A program made the position numbers and the translations under genes. Positions 16,182 through 24,995 of a stretch of DNA of 64,000 nt are shown here, in pieces. This stretch comes from 3107 sp965216225 (lineage in GTDB: Bacteria; Pseudomonadota; Alphaproteobacteria; Rhodobacterales; Rhodobacteraceae). The stretch spans positions 41,030-105,029 of the forward strand of contig CBDCFF010000021.1 in NCBI GenBank assembly GCA_965216225.1. Reading direction: 5' to 3'. Each line of letters opens with the position of its first letter. Position 1 is the stretch's first letter. Under the pieces are notes generated by a model, which searched no databases, had not been told where the DNA came from, and saw only the letters and a list, made by a program, of their open reading frames with translations.

Positions 16182-16637
16182 CAGATATCCTCAAGATGGG
16201 CGCGGATGTCGCGGACACTCTCGTCCGGCGGCATAGAGGCCGATGATCCTGTCATCCATCCCGTCGATCCGGGTCTGGCCCTTCTTCACCAGTTCCGGTT
16301 CAAAACTGCCATCCCGATCACGGGGCACGGAAATCGGCGCCTCGCCGATCTGGCCCTTCAGGCGCTTGCCTGCTGTGCCGTTGTGCCGATTGGACTGACC
16401 CGGAGGTGCATCCTTGCCTTCTTCATAGCCCGGATGCGCGGTCAGTTCGGCCCCAAGCATCCGCTCCATCAGTTTGATCCTGAGCTCTTTCAGCAGCCCG
16501 GTATCGCCAGGCAGGTCTTCAGGCCGCTCGCAGCCTTCCAGAAGTTCGTCCGGAAGTTCCTTGGATATCGTCATCGTCATGGCTCCTCTCTCAAAGCATG
16601 GAACAGATCACGGATACACAGAGGATCGGACACTCTC
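16182..16637 (-). mobile_element. Second IS256-type element, 5' remnant
   Basis: This is about 450 bp nearly identical to the 5' part of the intact element at 31399-32741, ending in the same terminal sequence GGACACTCTC. It is cut at 16182 by the IS481 end. The transposase fragment starts at 16580 (MTMTISKELPDELLEGCERP) and covers about 118 residues before a small divergent patch (GRECPRHPRPS) and truncation. Confidence 0.88.
16191..16580 (-). pseudogene. IS256-type transposase, N-terminal fragment
   Basis: This is the first 118 or so residues of the mutator-family transposase found whole at 31454-32683 (ELRIKLMERMLGAELTAHPG, RNGTAGKRLKG-type motif as HNGTAGKRLKG, PRDRDGSFEPELVKKGQ). It lacks the catalytic domain, so it is non-functional. 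Confidence 0.88.
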
Positions 16638-16800
16638 GCGCGGTGACGACCACAAACCAGGCGCCTCTTCACTGACCCACACCGTCAGATCCCCGCGCCG
16701 TCGCAGGCCCTCGTTGTACTCAGCCCAATTCGTAACCCGATGCCCTTGCCTGGGGACCTTGTTACGACGAGTGGCGTTGAACTTATGTGGCATCTACAGC
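16638..16800 (-). pseudogene. IS5-family transposase, N-terminal fragment
   Basis: From 16793, MPHKFNATRRNKVPRQGHRV then TNWAEYNEGLRRRGDLTVWV is the characteristic start of an IS5-family transposase. Only about 48 residues remain before the end of the IS256-type element cuts it (near 16638). No partner end is found. Confidence 0.75.
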
Positions 16801-16851
16801 AGCCTATTGAGAACGAAACGCCTCAATATCAAACGCGACCGCATCCGTGCA

Positions 16852-17040
16852 ACAACGCTCTCTGCCGACATGATCCTGCAATGGGCCACGTACCGCGACG
16901 CGGCCAACCAGTGCAGCCTGTCCCGCATCCGGGGCGGCATCCATCCGCCTGCGGACGACATTCCGGGGCGTCTGATCGGGGCGCAGGCAGGGCGGGATGC
17001 CTTCCGGCTGGCGCTGACGCTGTTTGGCGACGGCGGCTGA
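16852..17040 (+). pseudogene. Vanadium haloperoxidase / PAP2-type protein, C-terminal remnant
   Basis: The frame ending at the stop 17038-17040 reads ILQWATYRDAANQCSLSRIR, then GGIHPPADDIPGRLIGAQAG. The SRI-GGIHPPADD-GR block is the active-site histidine region of vanadium-dependent haloperoxidases and related PAP2 phosphatases. Only about 60 residues remain. The upstream part has been replaced by IS5 and IS256 debris, so this is the tail of a chromosomal gene destroyed by the island. Confidence 0.65.
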
Positions 17041-17314
17041 TCGGCGCGGCGGCGCGACGGGCCACCCGCCCGGAATGTTTCGCCCCCTCTGAGGGCGGTC
17101 TTCGGAAACCCCATCGTCCGTTCAGCTCTCCGGGTTGCTTTTCCGATCCGGGCGCCGCGCCGGATCATGTCCGTATCATGCCCTTCGGGCCAAGGGGAAA
17201 CCGGGGAACAACCAGGGGGAAACAGTGCGATTGCAGAGGCGCAACCGCATCTGTACTTGCAGCGCACGCAACAGCCGGTAGGGTTGTTCGCGAACGCAAT
17301 GCAACAGGTATTTC

Positions 17315-18700
17315 ATGACCCCAGAATTTGCAGACCCGTCCGGCAACTCCATCCCGCTGCATGTCATTGAATCCTCGACATTGACGGAATGGTCCGACAA
17401 CCGGTCCGGGATCGTCCGGGACTGGGTCAACGCCTCCGGCTTTGGCGGCGCTGTTGGCGAGGTCTGCCTGGTGTCCGACGAAAACGGCCGCCCCCGGATG
17501 GCCCTGGCCGGATACGGCACGCCGGAACGGCGCGCGCGTGGCCGGTTTCATCTGGCGGGTGCGGCCTCCAGACTGCCTGCGGGCAGCTATCACATCGAAA
17601 GTGGCCTGAACAGCGCTGCCCTGGCGGAAGAGGCGCTGGGCTGGTTGCTGTCCAGATACGCCTTTGCGCGGTATCGGAAACAATCCGGCGCCAGGGCCGA
17701 TCTGGTTGCGCCCCATGGCATCGACGCCAGACGGCTGGAGATCATCGCGGCGGGGGAATGCCTGACCCGCGACCTGATCAACACCCCGGCCTGCGATATG
17801 GGACCGGCGGAACTGGAGGCCGCGTTCACCGGCCTTGCCGAAACCCACGGAGCGGCGGCGACAGTCATCCGGGGCGACGGGTTGCTGGACATGAACCTGC
17901 CCATGATCCACGCGGTCGGGCGCGCCTCGCCCCGGTCGCCGCGCCTTCTGGAACTGCGCTGGGGGGGCCAGGGGCCGACGCTGACGCTGATCGGCAAGGG
18001 CGTGTGTTTCGATACCGGCGGGCTGAACCTGAAACCCGTCGCCGCCATGGCCCTGATGAAAAAGGACATGGGCGGCGCGGCGACGGTTCTGGGGCTTGCC
18101 CACATGATCATGGCGCTGAAGCTGCCCCTGCGCCTGCGCGTCCTGATCCCGGCGGTGGAAAACAGCGTGGCCGGGAACGCCTGTCGCCCGCAGGACATCC
18201 TGACCAGCCGCAAGGGTCTGACTGTCGAGATCAACAGCACCGATGCGGAAGGGCGGCTGGTGCTGGCCGATGCGCTGGCGCTGGCGGCGGAAGACCCCCC
18301 TGACCTGCTGATTTCCATGGCCACGCTGACCGGGGCGGCGCGGATTGCCCTAGGGGCGGATATTGCACCGTATTACACGGATGATCCGAAAATCGCCGCG
18401 GCGCTGGACGGGGCCGCCGCGCGGGTGGCCGATCCGGTCTGGCGGATGCCGTTCCACGCGCCGTATGAAGCGATGATCGAACCCGGCATTGCCGATCTGG
18501 ACAATGCGCCCGAAGGCGGCTTCGGGGGCTCCATCACCGCCGCGCTGTTCCTGCGCCGCTTTGCCGAAGGCTGCCCGCGCTACGTCCATTTCGACATTTA
18601 TGGCTGGCAAAGCACCGCCGCCCCGGCGCGGCCCAGGGGCGGCGTCGGTCAGGGTGCGCGCGCAGTGCTTGAGGCGCTGCCCGGGATATTGTGGCCATGA
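17315..18700 (+). CDS. Leucyl aminopeptidase family protein (M17)
   Basis: This cytosolic dizinc/dimanganese aminopeptidase has 461 residues. The C-terminal M17 catalytic domain is complete: TLIGKGVCFDTGGLNLKPV (metal-binding Lys and Asp), MKKDMGGAA, and the signature NSTDAEGRLVLADAL with the metal-binding Asp and Glu and the catalytic Arg. The N-terminal domain is shorter than in PepA (PepB-like). It overlaps the next gene by 4 nt (ATGA at 18697), so the peptidase and the NlpC/P60 hydrolase form an operon, an arrangement suited to recycling cell-wall peptides (inference). Confidence 0.93.
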   Translation: MTPEFADPSGNSIPLHVIESSTLTEWSDNRSGIVRDWVNASGFGGAVGEVCLVSDENGRPRMALAGYGTPERRARGRFHLAGAASRLPAGSYHIESGLNSAALAEEALGWLLSRYAFARYRKQSGARADLVAPHGIDARRLEIIAAGECLTRDLINTPACDMGPAELEAAFTGLAETHGAAATVIRGDGLLDMNLPMIHAVGRASPRSPRLLELRWGGQGPTLTLIGKGVCFDTGGLNLKPVAAMALMKKDMGGAATVLGLAHMIMALKLPLRLRVLIPAVENSVAGNACRPQDILTSRKGLTVEINSTDAEGRLVLADALALAAEDPPDLLISMATLTGAARIALGADIAPYYTDDPKIAAALDGAAARVADPVWRMPFHAPYEAMIEPGIADLDNAPEGGFGGSITAALFLRRFAEGCPRYVHFDIYGWQSTAAPARPRGGVGQGARAVLEALPGILWP

Positions 18701-19536
18701 GCCTGCCGCCGGGATATGACCGTCGGCTGACGCCCGCCAATGGACGGGTGGCGGCTGCGGAACTGGAGGGGCGCATCGAAGCGGCGCGCCATGTGCAGCC
18801 GGCGCTGGCGCAGGTCTCGGCGCCGCTGGCCGATCTGCTGAATGCGCCCGGCGGCCGGCGCGAGCGGCAATTGCTCATGGGCTGGGTCGTGGAAGTCTTC
18901 GAGCGCCGGGACGGATACGCTTTCGTCCGTTCACCGCGGGATGGTCATGTCGGTTATGTCCCGGAGGACGTGCTGGCGGAACCGGTCGCGCCGACGCATC
19001 GCGTCGCCGCCCGCGCAACGCATCTCTATTCGCGCCCCGATTTCAAAAGCCCGGAACTGACCGCGATTTCCTTGCTGTCGGAGATCACCGTGACCGGCGC
19101 GAATGGCGCGTTCGCGGGGACTCCGAACGGATACGTCCCCGAACGGCATCTTGTCCCGCTCGCCCGTCATTTCAGCGACCCCGTCGGGATTGCCGCCCTG
19201 TATCTGGGAACGCCTTATCTCTGGGGCGGAAATTCGTGCTTTGGCGTGGATTGCTCGGGGCTGGTTCAGGCAGCGCTTCATGCCTGTGGAACGGGCTGTC
19301 CCGGAGACAGCGATTTGCAGGAAAAGGCGCTTGGCGAAGCATTGCCTGGGGGCAGTCTTGCGAAACGCGGCGACCTGATGTTCTGGCGCGGGCATGTGGC
19401 GATGGTGGCGGATGAGGCGACGCTGATCCACGCAAATGCGCACCACATGATGGTCGCCCATGAGCTGATCGCGGACGCCATCACCCGGATCGAGGCACAG
19501 GGCGGCGGGCCGGTGACAGCGCACAAGCGGCTGTGA
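18697..19536 (+). CDS. NlpC/P60 family cysteine peptidase
   Basis: This 279-residue hydrolase has two SH3b-like segments (GWVVEVFERRDGYAFVRSPR and HLYSRPDFKSPEL) followed by an NlpC/P60 domain with the catalytic triad in VDCSGLVQ (Cys), GHVAMVADE (His) and LIHANAHH (third polar residue). The family cleaves gamma-D-glutamyl-diaminopimelate bonds in peptidoglycan stems. No signal peptide is seen, which fits intracellular processing of imported muropeptides along with the upstream aminopeptidase. The start is ATG 18697 in the ATGA overlap. Confidence 0.92.
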   Translation: MSLPPGYDRRLTPANGRVAAAELEGRIEAARHVQPALAQVSAPLADLLNAPGGRRERQLLMGWVVEVFERRDGYAFVRSPRDGHVGYVPEDVLAEPVAPTHRVAARATHLYSRPDFKSPELTAISLLSEITVTGANGAFAGTPNGYVPERHLVPLARHFSDPVGIAALYLGTPYLWGGNSCFGVDCSGLVQAALHACGTGCPGDSDLQEKALGEALPGGSLAKRGDLMFWRGHVAMVADEATLIHANAHHMMVAHELIADAITRIEAQGGGPVTAHKRL

Positions 19537-19712
19537 GCCGCCCTGTTCAGGAAGGTTCCGCAGGCCCTTCCGAATGCACTCTGGCCGCGCATACGGAATT
19601 TCGTGGCCGCAGTTCGGGAGTGTTGCCCGACGCGCTTCTGCGTCTCCTGCGCCATGCGGGCATGGATATGCGGGACGACAGGTCTGATCCGGACGGCCTC
19701 GCCATTGGTAAT

Positions 19713-20679
19713 TGTCACATCCCGTGTGATTGTACGGCTTCTTTCTGAAGAGTTCGGGCTTTTCTTGATGCCAGTCCTTGAGCGCATCGATTGGCGTGCG
19801 GCCTTTCAGAACGGATTGCGGCAACTGGCCGTTGTAGAGGCGGACGTAGCGGAGAAGCGTCCGCTCCAGGTCCTCGCCGCTGCGGAAACGGTGGCTCTGG
19901 AGCACGTCCTCGATCCGACCGTTGAACCGCTCGACCATGCCGTTGGTCTGCGGCCGCTGAGGTGGGGCCAGGCGATGCTCGATCCCGAACCCGGCGCAGA
20001 GGCGGTCGAACTCGTGATTGCCGGTCGCGGCGCGGCGGCGAAGGCCGAAGAGCCTGTCGGTGAACTCCTTGCCATTGTCCGTCAGCACGCGGGTGATCCG
20101 CATCGGGGCGGCGCGCTCCAGATCGCGCAGGAACCGGCGGGCGTTGGCCGCAGTCTTCGCCGGATGGATGCGCACGAAGACCCGGCGGGTGGCGCGGTCG
20201 ATCACGACGAACAGATACCGGCGCTTCTCCTCATCGGCCATCTGCGGCAGGTATTTCACGTCGATGTGGATGTCGCCGGGCTCGTATGCCTTGAAAGGCT
20301 TGTGCGCGGGCTTCGCCACCTTCGGCTTCAGGTCACGGAGGGAGCCGACCCCATGCCGACGCAGGCATCGATCCAGCCCGGAGCGCGAGACGTTCGGGTT
20401 GAGAAACTCGCGGACCACGGCGAGCAGGTCGTCGAGCGGCAGCAGCAGACTCTGTCTCAGCGAGACCGCCACGGCCTCCTGCGCCGGTGTCAGCGTGGTC
20501 TGCAACCTGTGCGCCGTGTGGCTCCGGTCGTGGACGGTATCGCGCTTGCGCCACTTTCAGACGGTCTGCTCCGAGATGCCGTAGCGCTCGGCCACGATCC
20601 ACGCGGGCTCTTTGCTCGCCTGGATTGTGGCCCTGATCTTCGGCGTCGTCGTCGCCTGCTTGTGCAAGGAAATCAGCAT
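19713..20679 (-). pseudogene. IS481-family transposase with in-frame UGA
   Basis: The gene starts at ATG 20679 (MLISLHKQATTTPKIRATIQ). It is full length and shows the integrase core: GDIHIDVKYLPQMADEEKRR (Asp), RITRVLTDNGKEFTD (Asp), RPQTNGMVERFNGRIEDVL (Glu), ending KPYNHTGCDN. A TGA at 20557-20559 replaces the expected TGG after EQTV, just within the helix-turn-helix, so the protein is probably not made whole. The element carries no stop of its own in this frame; translation would run about 260 codons into flanking DNA (to 18931). In other insertions the stop must come from the target. Confidence 0.85.
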
Positions 20680-20771
20680 GTCTTGCCTCCGTCCCGAATC
20701 TCACGCAAGATCGATCTTGCCATGAACAGGCCAGAGCGGCGAGGGTCTATCTGATCGTCCGGGATGGAACA
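19713..20771 (-). mobile_element. IS481-family copy 3, complete
   Basis: This 1059-bp element has ends TGTCACATCCCG (19713) and, reversed, TGTTCCATCCCG (20771), flanked by a perfect 6-bp duplication GGTAAT (19707-19712 and 20772-20777). It is the only full-length IS481 of this type in the window and serves as the reference for copies 1 and 2. Confidence 0.95.
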
Positions 20772-20935
20772 GGTAATGCGTTGTCCCGTCCGACAATCGG
20801 GCAAAGCTGCCGGGGGCGCGGGGCGGCGGGGCGGCCTCCGGCGACAGGGGCGCGGAGGATTTCCAGCACATGCGGCAGCGCCCACAACACCGCAACTGCG
20901 GCAAGCGCGGCAAGCGACGGCTACGCCCGGCCCGC
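20772..20935 (-). pseudogene. Alpha/beta hydrolase-like gene, N-terminal remnant
   Basis: Read on the minus strand, one frame gives a hydrophobic leader (LAALAAVAVLWALPHVLEIL). After a one-frame change, another gives GSFARLSDGTTHYQWRG, reminiscent of the N-terminus of membrane-anchored alpha/beta hydrolases. IS481 copy 3 interrupts it right after THY. Beyond the IS (19537-19712) no hydrolase sequence follows. The assignment is by motif memory only and is tentative. Confidence 0.4.
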
Positions 20936-20937
20936 CG

Positions 20938-21855
20938 TCAATCCCTGCCCTGGCAGACACGCAGAATGTAGCGGCTGGTCATCAGGTCCAGATGCGCGCC
21001 GCCGCCATTCTTGAACAGCGTGATCTCGTCCTCCGACTGCCGGGCGAATGCGCCGCAGGCGATGTCATGGTAATCGGCGATCACATCGTCCGGGGCGATC
21101 ACCCCGGATTCCAGCGGTATCTTCAACTCTCCGATATGGCCGAGCGTGGTGGCGCGGCTATCGACGAAGATGCGGGATCTGAGAAGCGCCGCATCATCCG
21201 CCTCGCGCATGTCGGGGCGGTAGGCGCCGATCAGATCTATGTGCTGGCCCGGTTGCAGCCAGTCGCCGCGAATGACCGGTTCCGTCGCCATGGTGGCGGA
21301 TGTCACGATGTCGGCGCCGCGCACCGCAGTTTCGGGGTCGGTGACGGCTTCGGTATCCGGAAAATCGGCGGCAAGGGCCTCTGCCGCTGCGGCGGTGCGG
21401 TTCCAGATCCGGAACCGCGCGCCGGGAAAGGCGCTGCCATAGGCCAGGCGCAGGTTGCGGGCCACGACGCCCGCGCCCAGGATCAGGATGATCCGGCTGT
21501 CCGGGCGCGCCAGAACACAGGCCGCAAACAGACTGTCGCCCGCGGTCTTCCACTTGGTCACGAGATCGAAATCAATCACTGCCTCCAGCGCCCCCGTCGT
21601 GTCCGAGAACAGATTGACCCCGCCATGGATCATCGGCTTCCCCCTTGCCGGATTGCCGGGATAAACCATCGCCGTCTTTACCAGCGCGCCCAGCCCGTCG
21701 ATCCAGGCCGCGCGCGACAGAAGCGTGTCCGCGCCACGATAGAGGAAGGTGTCGGAAATCCCGGCGCGCGACAGCGTGTGCCCCTGCCGGAACGCCTGCC
21801 CCAGCTCCTGCCAATTCAGAAACGGATCGGCTTCGTCGAAGGCAATGATCCGCAT
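20938..21855 (-). CDS. Ornithine cyclodeaminase / mu-crystallin family protein
   Basis: This is a 305-residue NAD(P)-dependent enzyme family (ornithine cyclodeaminase, alanine dehydrogenase, ketimine reductase). It shows LVKTAMVYPGNPARGKPMIH, GALEAVIDFDLVTKWKTAGD, the dinucleotide loop LILGAGVVARN, ADIVTSATMATEPVI, and HIDLIGAYRPDMREADD. The substrate cannot be told from sequence. The start MRIIAFDEADPF (21855) follows the broken HAD gene within a few bases; upstream in-frame extension is GC-rich repeat sequence and was rejected. Confidence 0.9.
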   Translation of the reverse strand: MRIIAFDEADPFLNWQELGQAFRQGHTLSRAGISDTFLYRGADTLLSRAAWIDGLGALVKTAMVYPGNPARGKPMIHGGVNLFSDTTGALEAVIDFDLVTKWKTAGDSLFAACVLARPDSRIILILGAGVVARNLRLAYGSAFPGARFRIWNRTAAAAEALAADFPDTEAVTDPETAVRGADIVTSATMATEPVIRGDWLQPGQHIDLIGAYRPDMREADDAALLRSRIFVDSRATTLGHIGELKIPLESGVIAPDDVIADYHDIACGAFARQSEDEITLFKNGGGAHLDLMTSRYILRVCQGRD

Positions 21856-21857
21856 GT

Positions 21858-22313
21858 TCACACCTGCCCTTCGCCGCCGGTCATGAGCCCTTCCTCCACC
21901 AATCGCCGCGCCCGGCCGTGCGGCCCGGCGAACAGGTGCGTCTGCCAGCCCCGCGCCCGCGCCTGCGCCGCCGCTGTTGCCATACAGTTTCACAGGCGGA
22001 GGCGGAGGCACCCGCGCCCGCGCCTGCGCCGCCGCTGTATTGTCGGCCCGATCACCGGCCCCGCCAGTTTGTTCCAGTCGTCATGCCACAGGCGGATTTC
22101 GTCGCCCCATGCGGGGTATTCCCCTGCCGTGGAACAGATCACGTCGCGAAAGTTCTCACCCCGGTCCACGCGGTCATTCATGCCATGTAGAGCCACATCG
22201 GCAAACATTTTCCGGCGTCGTTCCTTGCCTGTCGCGCTGTCGCAATAGCGTTCGGGCCGCCATTCGATCAGCACATTTCCGATGTCGAATATCACCGCCT
22301 CAATCCGGGACAT
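21858..22313 (-). pseudogene. HAD-family hydrolase with internal deletion
   Basis: The N-terminal part (22313 down to about 22035) reads MSRIEAVIFDIGNVLIEWRP with the HAD nucleophile Asp, then AWGDEIRLWHDDWNKLAGPV. The C-terminal end of a HAD protein (GWQTHLFAGPHGRARRLVEE) survives in another frame and stops at 21858. The middle (phosphate-binding Ser/Lys and second Asp) is missing and replaced by GC-rich repeats, including a 27-bp direct repeat (21951-21977 and 22012-22038). The gene overlaps the upstream EamA gene by 14 nt, the remains of an operon. Confidence 0.75.
21951..22038. repeat. 27-bp direct repeat inside the broken HAD gene
   Basis: The two copies (21951-21977 and 22012-22038) are identical and 61 bp apart, composed mostly of GC with a GCGCCTGCGCCGCCGCTGT core. 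They mark the site where the middle of the HAD gene was lost. Confidence 0.85.
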
Positions 22314-23319
22314 GCCCTGTTCCTTCCACGCCTGCCGGGCCCACCGGACGCCGGGCGGAAAGACGCGCCGGAGCAGCCCTGCGGCCATGGACATTTTCAC
22401 GCCAGAACACGAACAGCCCCGCCCCGACGATCAGGAACATGCCGACCCACGACACCGCATCCGGCCATTCGTCGAATATCAGGACGCCAAGGATGATCAC
22501 GGCAGGCATGGTGGCGTATTCAAAAGGCGCAATGGCGCTTGCCTCGGCAATCCGATAGGCTTGCGAGATGAAGAACGCGGCGAAGGCGGCGGCAACGCCG
22601 ATCAGCAGCAGCACGGGATAATCCCCCGGCGCGGGCCAGACCCAGCCGCGCAGAAGAAACTCGAACATCGTGCCGCCCCGCCCGGACCAGGCGCCATCGC
22701 CGGCGGCAAGGCCGATCACTGCGCAGACCGCCACAAACGTCAGTTGCGTATAGAAGACCATGGATGCGGCGTTTTCGGTGCCGCCGATCTTTCGCGTCAT
22801 GATGCTGAGGGCGGCGTAGGAAGCCCCCGCCGCAAGCGGCAGCAGCATGGCGGGCTGAAAGCCACCCCCCGGACGCAGCATGATCAGAACCCCGGCCATG
22901 CCGACCAGCACCGCCATCCAGCGCAGGGCGCCCACCCTCTCGCCCAGCACCACCACGGAAAGCACCGTGATCAGAAGCGGATTGAAAAAGAAAACCGCCG
23001 TCGCATCGGCCAGAGGCAGCACGGACAGGCCCACGAAGAACGTCATGTTGGCAATGACAACGAAGGCGGCCCGCAGCAGGTGCAGGTGCAGACGCCGTGT
23101 GCGCAATCCGCCATACCCGCCCTGGAACGGCACGATCATGACCAGCAGGATGGCCAGCACGAGCACCGAGCGGATCAGCACGATCTGGTGCAGCGCATAA
23201 TCCCCGCTGAGAAACTTTATCGAGGCGTCATTGACGGAAAAACACGCGACCGCCAGCAGCGCCGAAATCATGCCAAGGGTCGTGCCTGTTCTTGCGGTCA
23301 CGGGGGTCACGGGGGTCAT
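22300..23319 (-). CDS. EamA/DMT family transporter
   Basis: This inner-membrane protein has 339 residues and about ten hydrophobic segments in two EamA repeats (first from GMISALLAVACFSVNDASIK, second from LLPLAAGASYAALSIMTRKI). The family exports or imports small metabolites; the substrate is unknown. The start MTPVTPVTARTG (23319) sits on a 9-bp tandem duplication that encodes the TPVTPV repeat. It lies in an operon with the (broken) HAD and ornithine cyclodeaminase-like genes. Confidence 0.9.
   Translation of the reverse strand: MTPVTPVTARTGTTLGMISALLAVACFSVNDASIKFLSGDYALHQIVLIRSVLVLAILLVMIVPFQGGYGGLRTRRLHLHLLRAAFVVIANMTFFVGLSVLPLADATAVFFFNPLLITVLSVVVLGERVGALRWMAVLVGMAGVLIMLRPGGGFQPAMLLPLAAGASYAALSIMTRKIGGTENAASMVFYTQLTFVAVCAVIGLAAGDGAWSGRGGTMFEFLLRGWVWPAPGDYPVLLLIGVAAAFAAFFISQAYRIAEASAIAPFEYATMPAVIILGVLIFDEWPDAVSWVGMFLIVGAGLFVFWRENVHGRRAAPARLSARRPVGPAGVEGTGHVPD
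23297..23314. repeat. 9-bp tandem duplication at the EamA start
   Basis: GTCACGGGG occurs twice in tandem just inside the coding start, adding the second TPV of MTPVTPV. Confidence 0.75.
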
Positions 23320-23452
23320 GAAAATACCTTTCGTCCCGGACGAACATGCGCGGTGACACGGTTCTTTTCCACAGGCGACATGAAACATGACGGCTTTGGA
23401 ATGTCCGCCCGAGCCGGAGTTTCCCCCGCCCGGCTGCGCGCCATGTCATGGT

Positions 23453-24286
23453 TCACGCCGCACGCAGCGCATCGGCATGGAAGGTAAGGTGATCCTCCAT
23501 GAACGACGCCACAAAGAAATAGCTGTGGTCATGGCCCTTGTGCATACGACAGATCGCATCCTGCCCGCGCGACGCGATGGCCTCTGCCAGGGCAGCGGGC
23601 TTCAACAGGTCGAAGTACGGGTCATCCGCGCCCTGATCAATCAGGACCGGTCCCTCAAAGCCCTTCTGTCGCATCAGAACCGTTGCATCATGCGCCGCCC
23701 ATCTGTCTTCGTCGCCGCCCAGATAGGCCGAGAACTGCCTGCGGCCCCAATCGCTTTGTGTCGGGTTGGCGATGGGTGCGAAGGCGGATACCGAACGATA
23801 GCGCCCCGGCAGGTTCATCGCCAGCGTCAGCGCCCCGTGACCGCCCATGGAATGGCCGGTGACGCCCTGCCTTTCCGGGTCCAGCGCGAAATTCCCGAAG
23901 ACCAGCGCCGGCAATTCCTCGGCCACATAGCGCCACATGCGGAAATGCCGCGCCCAGGGGGGTTCGGTGGCATCGACATAGAACCCGGCCCCCTGCCCCA
24001 GATCGTATGCTTCGGCATCGGCCACGCCTTCACCGCGCGGCGAGGTGTCGGGGAAGACCAGCGCGACGCCTTCACTGGCGGCCCAGACCTGCGCGCCCGC
24101 CTTCGTCATCGCGTTTTCATGGGTGCAGGTCAGCCCCGACAGATACCACAGCACCGGAACCGGCCCCTGTCCTGCATCCTCTGGCAGGAAGAGGCCGAAG
24201 GTCATGTCGCAGCCGCAGGCTTCGGAGCGGTGCGCATAGACACCCTGCACGCCGCCAAAGCATCGGTTTTCGGATCTGGTTTCCAT
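23453..24286 (-). CDS. fghA: S-formylglutathione hydrolase
   Basis: This esterase-D family enzyme hydrolyses S-formylglutathione to formate and glutathione in glutathione-dependent formaldehyde detoxification. It has 277 residues. Family motifs: YLSGLTCTHENAMTKAGAQ, VFPDTSPRGEGV, the nucleophile elbow TGHSMGGHGALTLAM, the Asp region IDQGADDPYFD, and HKGHDHSYFFVASF with the catalytic His. The start METRSENRCFGG is chosen by family; the longer upstream frame is not conserved-looking. The usual partner, glutathione-dependent formaldehyde dehydrogenase, is not adjacent. Confidence 0.95.
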   Translation of the reverse strand: METRSENRCFGGVQGVYAHRSEACGCDMTFGLFLPEDAGQGPVPVLWYLSGLTCTHENAMTKAGAQVWAASEGVALVFPDTSPRGEGVADAEAYDLGQGAGFYVDATEPPWARHFRMWRYVAEELPALVFGNFALDPERQGVTGHSMGGHGALTLAMNLPGRYRSVSAFAPIANPTQSDWGRRQFSAYLGGDEDRWAAHDATVLMRQKGFEGPVLIDQGADDPYFDLLKPAALAEAIASRGQDAICRMHKGHDHSYFFVASFMEDHLTFHADALRAA

Positions 24287-24399
24287 CGGTCGGCATCCCC
24301 TGCGCTTCTGATTGCGCCATTGATAACAGGGCCGGCCGGCGTTGAAAATCCCGAAGGCGCAGGATTTATCCACCGGGCCGGACAACAGCCGGGAAACAA

Positions 24400-24476
24400 T
24401 GGCGATCCCTGAAGGACTCGAACCCTCAACCTGCTGATTAGAAGTCAGCTGCTCTATCCAGTTGAGCTAAGGGATC
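24400..24476 (-). tRNA. tRNA-Arg (anticodon TCT)
   Basis: The cloverleaf reads on the minus strand: acceptor GATCCCT/AGGGATC, D-arm GCTC...GAGC, anticodon stem GCTGA/TCAGC with loop CTTCTAA (anticodon TCT), T-arm GAGGG-TTCGAGT-CCTTC, discriminator G and an encoded CCA. It is 77 nt long. It reads AGA codons, which are rare in GC-rich genomes. Confidence 0.97.
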
Positions 24477-24524
24477 GCTGCGCCCCTTTTGCGCAGGGGG
24501 CGGGCGAAACGCAAGGGCGGATCA

Positions 24525-24836
24525 TCAGTGCGTCCAGGCCCTGCGCCGATTGGTGGCGAAATTCTCGGCATAGCCCATCGGGCGGATATTCGGCCTGCGC
24601 CTTTTGGGATCCTGCACGATGGCGTCAATCCCGTGCGCTTCGGCATAATCCACCGCCGCTTTCCTGCTGTCGAACCGCAGGCGCACCTGGCTTTGCATGT
24701 CGCCGGAACTTGTCCAGCCCATCAGCGGGTCAATCCCGCGACCGGATTCCGGGGAGAATTCCAGCACCCACTGCCGTGTCCCGGCAGTACCGGATTGCAT
24801 CGCATTGCGGGCGGGCTGATAGATACGGGCGCGCAT
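24525..24836 (-). CDS. Complex I accessory subunit (NDUFS4-like, ETC complex I family)
   Basis: This 103-residue protein is homologous to the mitochondrial 18-kDa subunit NDUFS4, found in alphaproteobacterial NADH:quinone oxidoreductase. Motifs: ARIYQPARNAMQSGTAGTRQ, WVLEFSPESGRGIDPLMGWT, SGDMQSQVRLRF and NFATNRRRAWTH. It starts at ATG 24836 after AGGAGG with ideal spacing. It stands alone here, away from the nuo operon, as is usual. Confidence 0.93.
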   Translation of the reverse strand: MRARIYQPARNAMQSGTAGTRQWVLEFSPESGRGIDPLMGWTSSGDMQSQVRLRFDSRKAAVDYAEAHGIDAIVQDPKRRRPNIRPMGYAENFATNRRRAWTH

Positions 24837-24952
24837 CGAATCCTCCTCTGTCATCCCGGCCCTTATCGGAAAAAACCGCCCCGGATTCAAGACCGCAATG
24901 GGCCGCAACCTGTCAGGAGGATGTGGCCACCCGTCCACCCGGCCTTGAAGAA

Positions 24953-24967
24953 GAACGGGAAGTGATC
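24953..24967 (+). promoter_or_regulatory. Candidate LexA box before uvrB
   Basis: GAAC-N7-GATC lies 29 nt before the uvrB ATG. The alphaproteobacterial SOS operator is GTTC-N7-GTTC (GAAC-N7-GAAC on the other strand), so this has one mismatch. Position and downstream gene fit SOS control, but the match is weak. Confidence 0.4.
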
Positions 24968-24995
24968 GAATCTGGCGGCAAAAGGGAATCGCACC

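Noticed and set aside
16600..16850. Possible intact gene before the haloperoxidase remnant
   Set aside because: The region is the end of an IS256-type remnant plus an IS5 transposase start. The frames do not continue into the haloperoxidase tail.
22282..23487. 401-codon plus-strand frame opposite the EamA gene
   Set aside because: It is His/Gln/Arg-rich mirror sequence of membrane-protein codons. The minus strand encodes a clear transporter.
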